Source: Pseudomonadota bacterium
GTDB taxonomy: Bacteria > Myxococcota > Myxococcia > Myxococcales > Myxococcaceae
NCBI GenBank assembly: GCA_023423535.1
Contig: JAFAFL010000032.1
Coordinates: 1 to 64,000 of the forward strand
Direction: 5' to 3'
DNA length: 64,000 nt
Of this stretch, positions 33,955 to 42,812 are shown piece by piece. The first letter of the stretch is position 1; each line of letters begins with the position of its first letter. Under the pieces are notes generated by a model. It was not told the origin of the DNA and ran no database searches. It saw nothing but the letters and a program-made list of their open reading frames with translations. A program made the translations under genes and the position numbers.

Positions 33955-35957
33955 CGGCCGGCGGTCTCCGAAGCAGGGGCGCACTCACGCAGGTGCCGCG
34001 AGGCCTCTTCCGGGTCGGCGAAGCGCTGCTCGATGCGCGCCTTCACCGCGACGTGCTCGGCCTCGCGGCCCTCGCGCGCGAAGAGCTGGCAGAGCGCGAC
34101 GAGCGGTCGTGGATCCCCGGGCGCGAGCCGCTCCGCTTCGGCATACGCCTTCACCGCGCCGGCGGTGTCTCCCTGCCGGTAGAGCACCGCGCCCATATAG
34201 AGGTGGGACGGCGCGTGGTCCGGTGCCTTCGAGATCGCGCGACGCAGCAGCGGGAGCGCTTCGGCGGCGCGGTCCTGACGGAAGCGCACGAACGCGAGCT
34301 CGGCCGCGGCTTCGGGATGGAAGGCGCGCGCCACGCTGGCGGAGAGAGCCTCCTCGGCCTCCGACAGCCGGCCCGCACGTGAGAGCAGCAGCCCGCGGCG
34401 CAGCTCCAGCGCATGTGCCTCGAGCGGATCGCTCTTCGCCACGCGCTGCGCCGCGTCCCCGAGCGCCACCGCCGCCCCGCCGAGATCCCCCTGACGCTCG
34501 CGCAGCTCCGCGAGCACGGTGTCCGGCCCTGCGCTCTCCGGTGCGAGCTTCCGCGCCGCGACGATGGCCGCCTCGGCCCGCTTTCCCCGACGCAGCGCCA
34601 CCGCGGCACGCGCCTCGAGCAGGTGACCCTCGGCTGACGGTTCGAAGCGCGCCTGCCGCGCCTCCACCAGCGCCAGCGCCTCCTCCAGCGCGCCTTGTGA
34701 CAACAAGCGCTCCACGCCCTCTTCCAGCTCGCGCGCGGTCGCGTCCTTCGCCTTCGCGAGCCTCACCAGCGCCTTCACCTTCGCCGCTCGCTCCGCATCT
34801 GCTGCGTCGGCGGTAGCGAGCAGCTCGGCAGCGGTCGGCACCGCACGCAGCGACCACCAGGCGGCTCCTCCGCCAACGAGCAGCGCGCAGACGACGAGCG
34901 CGGCCGCAGCCTTCCCGAACTGAAAGGGCCGCACGGGGTGCTCGGCTCGCGGAGGGTTGGACGGCGCTCCCGCGTCGGGCGCACGGTGCGAACCGGACGG
35001 ATCGATCCTCCGCGCCTCGCGAACCTTCAGCCGGCGCTCGTCCTCTTCGGCGGGGAAGATGCGCTCCACCCAGGCCGCGACCTCTGCTTCGCTCGCGAGC
35101 TCCGCGTTGCCACCGAGCGACTCGATGGCGGCGATGAACGCATGCAGGCTCTCGAAGCGCTTCGCCGGATCCCGTTCGAGGGCGAGGAGGCAGATGCGCT
35201 CCAGCTCCACCGGCAGCGACGGGTCGAAGTCGGTGGGCCGGCGCACGGTGGCGAGCGCGATGCGTCGCACCACCTCGTCCGGTGTGGTCCCGGTGAACGG
35301 CCTTCGTCCGCAGAGCTGCTCGTAGAGCATCACGCCCGCGGCGTAGAGGTCCGCGCGGTGATCGACGGAGTGGCCGGCGATCATCTCGGGCGACATGTAG
35401 AAGAACTTGCCCTTCAGCGTCCCCGGCTCGGTGCCCACGCCGAGGTTCGCGGCCTTGGCGATGCCGAAGTCGATGACCTTCGTGCGCCCGTCCACGCCCA
35501 CATGCAGGTTGTCCGGCGTGAAGTCGCGGTGAACGATGCAGAGGGGACGCCCCGCCTCATCGACCGCGCGGTGCGCCGCGTCCAGACCGCGGCAGGCATC
35601 CGTGAGCACCTTCAGCGTGATGTGCAGCGGGACGCGCTCACCGCGATGCGCGGCCGCCTCGCGAAGCTCCGCGAAGGAGTGGCCCTCGAGCAGCTCCATC
35701 GCGATGTACGGCGCGCCCTCGTGCTGCCCGAGGTCGAGCACCTTCACCACGTTGGGGTGGCGGATCTGCGCGGTGATGCGCGCCTCGTTGAGGAACATCC
35801 GCACCACGTTCGAGTCGCGCGCCAGGTGTGGGAGCAGGCGCTTCACCGCGACCATCGGCCCGACGGCGCCGTCCTCAGACACACGTCGCGCCGCGAAGAC
35901 CTCCGCCATCCCTCCGGTGGCGATGCGCGTGGCGACTCGGTAGGGGCCGAAGAACAA
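33951..35957 (-). CDS. Transmembrane Ser/Thr protein kinase with TPR ectodomain
   Basis: 668 aa from TTG. Kinase domain about residues 5-275: Gly-rich loop ATGGMAEVF, VAVKR Lys, VHRDFTPDNL catalytic loop, DFG, and GKFFYMSPE. A single membrane helix near 345-362 is followed by TPR-like helical repeats (about 375-650), probably outside the cytoplasm or docking partners. This Pkn-type architecture is common in myxobacteria. The final 4 nt overlap the YdjC deacetylase gene. No RBS is obvious before the TTG. Confidence 0.93.
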   Translation of the reverse strand: MFFGPYRVATRIATGGMAEVFAARRVSEDGAVGPMVAVKRLLPHLARDSNVVRMFLNEARITAQIRHPNVVKVLDLGQHEGAPYIAMELLEGHSFAELREAAAHRGERVPLHITLKVLTDACRGLDAAHRAVDEAGRPLCIVHRDFTPDNLHVGVDGRTKVIDFGIAKAANLGVGTEPGTLKGKFFYMSPEMIAGHSVDHRADLYAAGVMLYEQLCGRRPFTGTTPDEVVRRIALATVRRPTDFDPSLPVELERICLLALERDPAKRFESLHAFIAAIESLGGNAELASEAEVAAWVERIFPAEEDERRLKVREARRIDPSGSHRAPDAGAPSNPPRAEHPVRPFQFGKAAAALVVCALLVGGGAAWWSLRAVPTAAELLATADAADAERAAKVKALVRLAKAKDATARELEEGVERLLSQGALEEALALVEARQARFEPSAEGHLLEARAAVALRRGKRAEAAIVAARKLAPESAGPDTVLAELRERQGDLGGAAVALGDAAQRVAKSDPLEAHALELRRGLLLSRAGRLSEAEEALSASVARAFHPEAAAELAFVRFRQDRAAEALPLLRRAISKAPDHAPSHLYMGAVLYRQGDTAGAVKAYAEAERLAPGDPRPLVALCQLFAREGREAEHVAVKARIEQRFADPEEASRHLRECAPASETAGR

Positions 35958-36066
35958 GACGCGCGCAGTCTAGGTCACTTCCCCGGAAGCAGAAGTCGGA
36001 GCCGCACGGAGCCCTCGCCTGCCCGTGTGTGGGGCGCGATCGGCCAGTGCGCTAGCGTGAGCGGAC

Positions 36067-36774
36067 ATGAGGACGCTCCTGCTCGCGCTGCTCTGCCTGC
36101 TGCTGACGACGCCACTCTCGGTGAGCGCAGCGGAGCCGGTGATGACCGCCACCTCCACGTTGGGAGCGGACGGCTGCACCACGGTTGCCGCAAAGAACCC
36201 GAAGCAGTGCGCGACGCCGCTCGAGCTGTGCCGCGGCGAGTCCCTGGAGGCGAACGGCTCCGGCTTCAGCACCCAGCGCGTGTGGCTCTACCTGAGGCCC
36301 CGGCCTCTCACGGATGGCGACGGCAACGGGATCAGTTCCTCTCCGTCGATGCCCGATGGCGCGTTCGTGCTCCTCCACACGTCGGGGCTCTCGGAGGTGG
36401 GTGTGGAGATGGAGGCCTTCAGCACCTGCCAACGCGGAGGCATCGGGTGCACCACCTCTGCCGCCCCGCTCGGCGCGACGGAAGCGGAGCTGGCCGCGCT
36501 GAAGGCTGAGGACGAGCGTCGCTGCAAGGAAACGGTGCGGCGCGCCGAAGAGGAAGAGAAGGCCTGCACCGACCGCGTGGCCGCGCGTCACGCGGCAGAG
36601 CGGCAGGAGGTGCGCTGCGAGGTGCTCTCGGCCGATGCCTGTACGCGCCGGCTGCAGGTGCGCTGCCAGGGGAAGAACCCGCCGGAGGGTTCACCGCCCC
36701 TGAACCGGACCTTCGAGCTCACCTGGGACGACTCGAAGTCACACCGGCCGCTGCGACCGGTTCAGCGGCCCTGA
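36067..36774 (+). CDS. Secreted protein of unknown function
   Basis: 235 aa with a clear Sec signal peptide (cleavage near VSAAE, residue 22). Eight or more cysteines are spread through the mature protein. Residues about 135-180 are a charged helix (AEDERRCKETVRRAEEEEKACTDR). No family recognised. Its 3' end overlaps the convergent tex gene by 13 bp. Confidence 0.78.
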   Translation: MRTLLLALLCLLLTTPLSVSAAEPVMTATSTLGADGCTTVAAKNPKQCATPLELCRGESLEANGSGFSTQRVWLYLRPRPLTDGDGNGISSSPSMPDGAFVLLHTSGLSEVGVEMEAFSTCQRGGIGCTTSAAPLGATEAELAALKAEDERRCKETVRRAEEEEKACTDRVAARHAAERQEVRCEVLSADACTRRLQVRCQGKNPPEGSPPLNRTFELTWDDSKSHRPLRPVQRP

Positions 36775-39092
36775 CGGAACCGCGGCGTGTTGAAGCCGCC
36801 GGTGGGACCGGAGCCGCCGTGGCCTCCTTGTCCTCCCTGTCCGCCGCCGTGCCGTTGCCCGTGCGTGGTTGCCGAGGCGCCACCCTGCGGCCCGGGCTGG
36901 GGCTGCTTGATGGAGAGCCCGATGCGCTTCCGTGCGCTGTCCACGGTGAGGACCTTCACCCGCACGCGGTCACCGACCTTCACCACCTCCGCCGGATCCT
37001 TCACGAACCGGTGCGCGAGCTCGCTCACATGCACGAGCCCGTCCTGGTGCACGCCGATGTCCACGAACGCGCCGAACGCCGCCACGTTGGTGACGATGCC
37101 GTTGAGCACCATCCCCTCGCGCACGTGCGACAGCTCGGTCACCTCCGGATCGAAGCCCGCGTCGCTGAACTCGGCGCGCGGATCGCGGCCCGGCTTCTTC
37201 AGCTCGGAGAGGATGTCCTGCAGCGTCGGCAGCCCCACGCCCGCCTCGGGGTCCGCGTAGCGCGTGAGCTGCAGCCTGCCGGCGAGCGACTCGTTCCCCA
37301 CCAGCTCGCCGCGCGACACGCCGAGATCCTTCGCCATCTTCGCCACCACCGCGTAGCGCTCGGGGTGCACCGCGCTCGCATCGAGCGGCTCGTCACCGCC
37401 GCGGATCCGCAGAAAGCCCGCGCACTGCTCGAAGGTCCGCGCGCCGAGCCTCGGCACCTTCTTCAGCGCCGCGCGCGTCTTGAAGCCGCCGTTCGCCGCA
37501 CGGAACGCCACGATCGCCTGCGCCAGCGCCGGCCCGAGTCCCGCCACGTAACGGAGGAGGGTGGGGGACGCGGTGTTGAGGTCCACGCCCACGCGGTTCA
37601 CCGCCGCCTCCACCACGCGGTCGAGCGCCGCCGCCAGCGCCTGCGGATCCACGTCGTGCTGGTACTGCCCCACGCCGATGCTCTTCGGGTCGATCTTCAC
37701 CAGCTCCGACAAGGGGTCCTGCAATCGCCTGCCGATGCTCACGGCGCCGCGCAGCGACACGTCCATGTCCGGCAGTTCGGTGCGAGCGACCTCGGATGCC
37801 GAGTACACCGAAGCGCCCGCCTCGCTCACGCTGACGAGCTTCACCTCGCGCGGGATGCCCCCTGCCGCCTGCACCTTGCGCACGAAGGCTTCCGTCTCGC
37901 GCCCCGCGGTCCCGTTGCCGATCGCGATCGCCAGCGGCGCGTGTTTCTTCACCAGCTGCGCCAGCGCTGCGCCGGCCTCGGACTCGCGCCCGGTGTGCGG
38001 AAAGATCGTCGCCTGCGCGAGCACCTCTCCGCGCCCATCGAGCGCCACCACCTTGCACCCGGTACGCAGGCCGGGGTCGATGGCCACCACCGGAATGGGC
38101 CCGAGCGGCGCCGCCAGCAGCAGCGACTCGAGGTTCTGCGCGAACACGCGGATCGCCTCTGCATCCGCCTTCGCCTTCAGCTCGCGGCGGTACTCGCTCT
38201 CCAAAGACGGCAGGAGCAGCCGGTCCACCGCCTCGTCGAAGGCCAATGCGAGCTGCTGCGCGATCCCCCTCGGCGCGCCCGGCTTGCGCACGCGCCGGTC
38301 GAGCACCGCCACCGCCTCTTCGCGCGCGAGCTCCACCGAGACCTTCAACACGCCCTCCGCCTCGCCGCGCTCCGCCGCCAGCACGCGATGCGACGGGGCC
38401 AGCGCGGCCCGCTCCTGGCGGCCCACGTGCTCGCGGAACTTCTCCAGCTCCGGGGCCTGCGCCTTTCCGCGCGCCACCGCCACGGTGAGCAGTCCCTTGT
38501 CGGCGAAGAGCCGGCGCACCTCGCCGCGCACGTCCGCGCGTTCGGCCACCACCTCCGCCACGATGTCGCGCGCGCCCGCCAGCGCGTCCTCCGCATCGAC
38601 GACCTCCTTCGACGCGTCGATGAACGGCTGCGCGAGGGCCTCGGCGCTCGTCGCGTTCGTCTGCGCCTGCGCGAGCAGCAGCTCCGCCAGCGGGCCCAGC
38701 CCCTTCTCCCTCGCCACCTGCGCGCGGGTGCGGCGCTTCGGCTTGTACGGCAGGTAGAGGTCCTCCAGCTCCGCGCGCGTCGCAGCCGCCCGGATGCGCC
38801 GCTCGAGCTCCGGCGTGAGCGCGCCCTGCTCGCGGATGCTGTCGAGGATCGTCGTCCGCCGCGCCTCGCGCGTCTTCACCACCTCGGCGTGGTCGCTGAT
38901 GCGCTGGATGTTCGCGTCGTCGAGCCCGCCGGTCGCCTCCTTGCGGTAGCGGGCGATGAACGGGACCGTCGCGCCCTCCTCGAGCAGCGCGAGCGTTGCG
39001 CGCACCTGGGGCAGGGGCAGCGCGAGCTCCTTCGCGATCAACTCCGCGGTCTGCGTGGCGTGCTCGTTCGACGAGGAAGCGGTGGTGGCCAT
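36762..39092 (-). CDS. tex: Tex-type transcription accessory / RNA-binding protein
   Basis: 776 aa, the usual Tex length. N-terminal helical HTH-like region with TVPFIARYRKEATGGLDD, a YqgF/RNase-H-like domain (about 325-460, PVVAIDPGLRTGCK), a helix-hairpin-helix pair (about 495-560, NTASPTLLRYVAGLGPALA), and a C-terminal S1 domain (about 655-725, GIVTNVAAFGAFVDIGVHQDGLVHVS). It ends in a Gly/His/Gln-rich tail. Tex binds nucleic acid and aids transcription and ribosome-related processes. ATG 39092 matches the family start; divergent from the AlkZ-like gene. Confidence 0.95.
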   Translation of the reverse strand: MATTASSSNEHATQTAELIAKELALPLPQVRATLALLEEGATVPFIARYRKEATGGLDDANIQRISDHAEVVKTREARRTTILDSIREQGALTPELERRIRAAATRAELEDLYLPYKPKRRTRAQVAREKGLGPLAELLLAQAQTNATSAEALAQPFIDASKEVVDAEDALAGARDIVAEVVAERADVRGEVRRLFADKGLLTVAVARGKAQAPELEKFREHVGRQERAALAPSHRVLAAERGEAEGVLKVSVELAREEAVAVLDRRVRKPGAPRGIAQQLALAFDEAVDRLLLPSLESEYRRELKAKADAEAIRVFAQNLESLLLAAPLGPIPVVAIDPGLRTGCKVVALDGRGEVLAQATIFPHTGRESEAGAALAQLVKKHAPLAIAIGNGTAGRETEAFVRKVQAAGGIPREVKLVSVSEAGASVYSASEVARTELPDMDVSLRGAVSIGRRLQDPLSELVKIDPKSIGVGQYQHDVDPQALAAALDRVVEAAVNRVGVDLNTASPTLLRYVAGLGPALAQAIVAFRAANGGFKTRAALKKVPRLGARTFEQCAGFLRIRGGDEPLDASAVHPERYAVVAKMAKDLGVSRGELVGNESLAGRLQLTRYADPEAGVGLPTLQDILSELKKPGRDPRAEFSDAGFDPEVTELSHVREGMVLNGIVTNVAAFGAFVDIGVHQDGLVHVSELAHRFVKDPAEVVKVGDRVRVKVLTVDSARKRIGLSIKQPQPGPQGGASATTHGQRHGGGQGGQGGHGGSGPTGGFNTPRFRQGR

Positions 39093-39131
39093 GGCGGCCG
39101 CAACATACGTCGCGCGTGATACCTGTCTGCC

Positions 39132-40331
39132 ATGAACGCGAAGCCGGTGGACGCAGCGACGATCCGCGCATGGTGGTGGACGCGGCAGGGGCTCGATCGC
39201 TCCTTGGTCGGCGCCGCACCCGAGGCCGTGCTGCAGCGCTCCGGTTGGGCCCGCAGCGTGGGCGGTGTGAGTCCCTATCTCACCCTTTTCTCGCGGGCCG
39301 GCATCACCCGAACGGTGGCCGATGAAGCGGTCGCCGCCGCGGACATCCACGAGCTCCCCGCCGCGCGCGGCTGCACCTACGTCGTGCCTTCGGAGGACTA
39401 CGCGCTGTCACTTCGCGTGGCCGCTGCCGCGGGCGATCCGGAGGTGAAGACGGCGCTGAAGCTCGGCGTGACGGAGGAGGAGCTGGAGCGCGTCTGCGAG
39501 GCGGTGCTCGGCGCGCTGTCGAAGAACGCGAAGGATCCGGAGGACCTGCGCGCGGAGCTCGGCGGCATCGTGCGGAGCCTCGGCGAGGCGGGGAAGAAGA
39601 AGGGCGTCACCACCACGATCCCGGTCGCGCTGGGCATGCTGCAACTCCGCGGTGAGATTCGGCGCGTGCCGTCCAACGGCCGGTTCGATCAGCAGCGCTA
39701 CCGCTACGCGCTCTGGCGTCCGAACCCGCTGAAGGGCCTCCGGCTCACCGACGAAGAGGCCTTCACCCGCCTGGCGGAGAAGTACCTGCGCTGGATCGGC
39801 CCGGTCACGCTCGAGGAGGTGTGCTGGTTCACCGGGATGGGCAAGCGCGTGGGCGCTTCCATCCTCCGTTCGCTCGGCGCGGTGCCGATCGCGGAAGGTG
39901 ACCCGCGCGTGATGTTGCCCGCGGACCTCGACGCACTGCGGAGCCACGAGCCGTCAGGGGAGCCCGCCTTCGCGCTCGTGGGCAGCATCGATGCCATGAC
40001 CGCACACCGGCGTGACGCGAAGGCGCTGCTCGACGAGGCGGATCGCGCACACCCGCTGCTCACCGAGGGCGCTGCGTTCGCGGACCTCACCAGCCACGCG
40101 ATCCTCGACCGCGGCCGGCTCGTGGGCCTGTGGGAGTTCGATCCGGCGGAGAGCGTCATCGTCGCCGCGACCTTCGACCGCAAGCTGCTCCGGCACCCCC
40201 AATTGCGCGAGGCCATCGCTCACACCGAACGCTTCGTCCGCGACGAACTTGGAGATGCGCGCGCCTTCAGCCTCGACTCGCCGAAGTCACGCGCCCCGCG
40301 CCTCGCCGCGCTTCGGGCCGCCGCGGGCTGA
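39132..40331 (+). CDS. AlkZ/YcaQ-like winged-helix DNA-binding protein
   Basis: 399 aa, HTH_42 superfamily: GWARSVGGVSPYLTLFSRAG and ELPAARGCTYVVP near the N terminus and repeated winged-helix units across the chain. Characterised relatives are DNA glycosylases acting on crosslinks (AlkZ, YcaQ). The catalytic QxQ/QxD motif of those enzymes could not be located with confidence, so glycosylase activity is unproven. It starts 40 bp from the divergent tex gene and ends 12 bp before the STAND regulator. Confidence 0.8.
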   Translation: MNAKPVDAATIRAWWWTRQGLDRSLVGAAPEAVLQRSGWARSVGGVSPYLTLFSRAGITRTVADEAVAAADIHELPAARGCTYVVPSEDYALSLRVAAAAGDPEVKTALKLGVTEEELERVCEAVLGALSKNAKDPEDLRAELGGIVRSLGEAGKKKGVTTTIPVALGMLQLRGEIRRVPSNGRFDQQRYRYALWRPNPLKGLRLTDEEAFTRLAEKYLRWIGPVTLEEVCWFTGMGKRVGASILRSLGAVPIAEGDPRVMLPADLDALRSHEPSGEPAFALVGSIDAMTAHRRDAKALLDEADRAHPLLTEGAAFADLTSHAILDRGRLVGLWEFDPAESVIVAATFDRKLLRHPQLREAIAHTERFVRDELGDARAFSLDSPKSRAPRLAALRAAAG

Positions 40332-40343
40332 AGGTTCGACCAC

Positions 40344-42680
40344 ATGCCTCCCGCACCCGACACGAGGCTCATTGGCCGCGACCGCGAGCTCGCCCTCCTC
40401 GGCGAGCGCTTCGAGAGTGGTGCGCGGCTGGTGACGCTGCTGGGGCCCGGCGGGGTGGGGAAGACGCGGCTCGCGTTCGCCTTCCTCTCGCAGCGTCCGG
40501 AGGGCGCCTGGTCCTGCGACCTGTCGAGCGCGCGGACGAAGGCGGACGTCATCCGTCTGGTGGCGCAGGCGCTGGAGGTCTCTTCCTCTTCTTCTTCTTC
40601 TTCTCCTACTGACCCGGACTCGCTGGATGCTGCGCTGGACGCAGCGCTCCTGGATCGCCCTGTACGCCTGCTCCTTCTCGACGACTGCGAACGTGCGGTC
40701 GAGGCCGTCGCGGCATGTGTCACGCGGTGGCTGGGCGTCGCGCCCGGGCTGCAGGTTCTCTGCACCAGCCGGATCGCGCTCCGAATCACGGAAGAGTGGC
40801 GGCTTCCTCTGGACGGCCTGTCACCCGAGGACGCACTGGCGCTCTATCGCGTGCGAGCGCTGCAGGGCGGCGTGAACCTGGGAGACGACGCGCTGCCCGT
40901 CCTGCGCCAGTTGGTGGAGCGGCTGGACCTTCTCCCTCTCGCGATCGAGCTCGCGGCGGCGCGTGCGCCAGTGCTCCCGCCGGCGCGGCTCATCGAGGCA
41001 CTCGACCGCCGGTTCGAGCTCCTTCAGCACCCGGACACCTCAGGCCCCGCAGACGTCAGCGCTTCCGCGCGGCACCGCAGCCTCGAGGCGACGCTCGAGT
41101 CCTCCTGGGAGCTGCTGTCGCGCGAGGAGCAGCAAGCGCTCGGAGCGTTGTCGTGCTTCGAAGCACCGTTCGACGTCGCGGATGCGGAGGCAGTGATCGG
41201 CTCGGCGGCAGTCGCGCTCCTCGAGCGGCTGCAGGCGCGATCGTTCGTGGCTCCGGCCGGGGAGGGAGGACGCCTGCGCCTCCTCGAAACGGTGCGCGCC
41301 TTCGTCGCGTCGCGGATGGGCAACGCGGAGCGCCTGGCCGCCGAAGTCCGGCACGCCGAGCACGTCGCGCGGCAGGGCATGGCCTGTCGTGAGGCACAGC
41401 AGGGCCCGGATCCCGCGAAGGCGAACACCCTTCTCCGTCGGCTCGCGCCTGAGCTGCTCTCGGCGTTCCATCGAACTTCTCCGCGCACGGACAGCGAGCA
41501 GCGTTCGCTCACCGTTCGGCTCGCCCTCGCGCTCGATGCACTGCTGGTGATGCAGGGCCCCGCGGAGCTCCACGCCGAGGTCCTCGATACGGCGCTCGCG
41601 CACGCACAGGCCGGGTCTCCCGCGTTGCATTCGGACGTGCTCGTGGCGAGAGGTCGCTCCCGCGCGCTCCGCGGCTTCAACGAAGACGCGCTGGTCGATG
41701 CGGATCGCGCGCTGGCGATCGCGCCGGACGACAGGGCGAGGTCGCTGGCGGAGATCGCGCGCAGCTTCGCGCTCCGGCAGCTCGGCCGCTTCGACGAAGC
41801 CATTGCCGCGGCCCTCCGGGCGCTGGAACTCGCCGGAGAGGATCCCGTCCGCGGCATGCACCAGGGACACCTCGGTGCGGCGCTCTACCTCGCGGGCCGA
41901 CTCGACGAAGCGGCCGAGGCCTACACCCGCGCGGTGGCGTTGCAACACCAGGCGGGGATGCGGCGGCTCGAGGCGCTGACGACGGGAAACCTCGGACTGC
42001 TGCGCGCGGAGCAGGGCCGCATCGCCGAGGCGGAGCGCCTTCTCCGAGCCGGAATGGAGGCGATGGACGCGATCGGCGACCGGATGATCTCGTCCCGCTT
42101 CCGCTGGCACCTCGCTCGGCATCTCGATCCCGTGCACCGAGCGGAACACGTGCGCGCGCTGCTCGACGAGGCGGACGCGGCGGCACGCGCGCTCGGCGAT
42201 CGGGAGCTGCGCACGCTGGTGCTCATCACCCGCGCGCGGCTCGAACCGGATCTCGCGGAGAGACACCTCGACGAAGCGGAGCGGCTGGCGGTCCCCTTCG
42301 GCGAACGGTTGCTCTCGCGGGTCTCCGCTGCGCGCGCCGGGGGCGAGGCCGTGCTCACCGTCTCCCACGATGGCGCCGCCTTCTCCTTCGCGCCCTCCGC
42401 GCACGCCCGAGAGCCGACTTCGCTCCACCGCCGCCCGACGCTGCGGCGAATCCTCCTCAGGCTGGTGGAGGAACGCGAGGGCAGCCCCGGCAGCGCGCTG
42501 GACGTCTACGCCCTCCTCGAGGCGGGCTGGCCCCGAGCGGCGGTTCATCCGGAGAGCGGCTCTCAGCGCGTCTGGACCGCCATCCGCACGCTGCGGCGCA
42601 TGGGCCTCGAAGACGTGCTGCTGTCGAGAGACGGTGGCTATCTGCTCGACCCTGCCGTGCCGCTGCGCCGTCCTCGCTGA
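40344..42680 (+). CDS. STAND NTPase regulator with TPRs and C-terminal winged helix
   Basis: 778 aa. An NB-ARC-like ATPase lies at the N terminus: Walker A GPGGVGKTR (about residue 34), Walker B RLLLLDDCE (about 112), sensor CTSRIALR, and GLPLAIELAAAR-type motif (LLPLAIELAAAR). TPR-like repeats fill about 380-680. The last 80 residues (TLRRILLRLVEE...SGSQRVWTAIRTLRRMGLEDVLLSRDGGYLLDP) look like an OmpR-type winged helix, here at the C terminus, the reverse of AfsR. A run of eight Ser codons follows residue 79. Probably a signal-responsive transcription factor. Confidence 0.83.
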   Translation: MPPAPDTRLIGRDRELALLGERFESGARLVTLLGPGGVGKTRLAFAFLSQRPEGAWSCDLSSARTKADVIRLVAQALEVSSSSSSSSPTDPDSLDAALDAALLDRPVRLLLLDDCERAVEAVAACVTRWLGVAPGLQVLCTSRIALRITEEWRLPLDGLSPEDALALYRVRALQGGVNLGDDALPVLRQLVERLDLLPLAIELAAARAPVLPPARLIEALDRRFELLQHPDTSGPADVSASARHRSLEATLESSWELLSREEQQALGALSCFEAPFDVADAEAVIGSAAVALLERLQARSFVAPAGEGGRLRLLETVRAFVASRMGNAERLAAEVRHAEHVARQGMACREAQQGPDPAKANTLLRRLAPELLSAFHRTSPRTDSEQRSLTVRLALALDALLVMQGPAELHAEVLDTALAHAQAGSPALHSDVLVARGRSRALRGFNEDALVDADRALAIAPDDRARSLAEIARSFALRQLGRFDEAIAAALRALELAGEDPVRGMHQGHLGAALYLAGRLDEAAEAYTRAVALQHQAGMRRLEALTTGNLGLLRAEQGRIAEAERLLRAGMEAMDAIGDRMISSRFRWHLARHLDPVHRAEHVRALLDEADAAARALGDRELRTLVLITRARLEPDLAERHLDEAERLAVPFGERLLSRVSAARAGGEAVLTVSHDGAAFSFAPSAHAREPTSLHRRPTLRRILLRLVEEREGSPGSALDVYALLEAGWPRAAVHPESGSQRVWTAIRTLRRMGLEDVLLSRDGGYLLDPAVPLRRPR
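40581..40604 (+). repeat. TCT trinucleotide run coding poly-Ser
   Basis: Eight Ser codons in a row (TCT TCC then six TCT) inside the NTPase domain of the STAND regulator. TCT is a rare Ser codon in this GC-rich sequence, so the run probably grew by slippage; changes in copy number would not alter frame. Confidence 0.9.
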
Positions 42681-42812
42681 AGCGCCGAACGCATCCCCCT
42701 TCGTTCAGGAAGTTTCAGGCCCACACCGTGGTCCCCTGCCGCGCCTCGCTTCAACCTCCGCCGCCTTCGACGACGACGAGGCCGACGTTCGTACGACAGC
42801 GGAGGAGACGGC

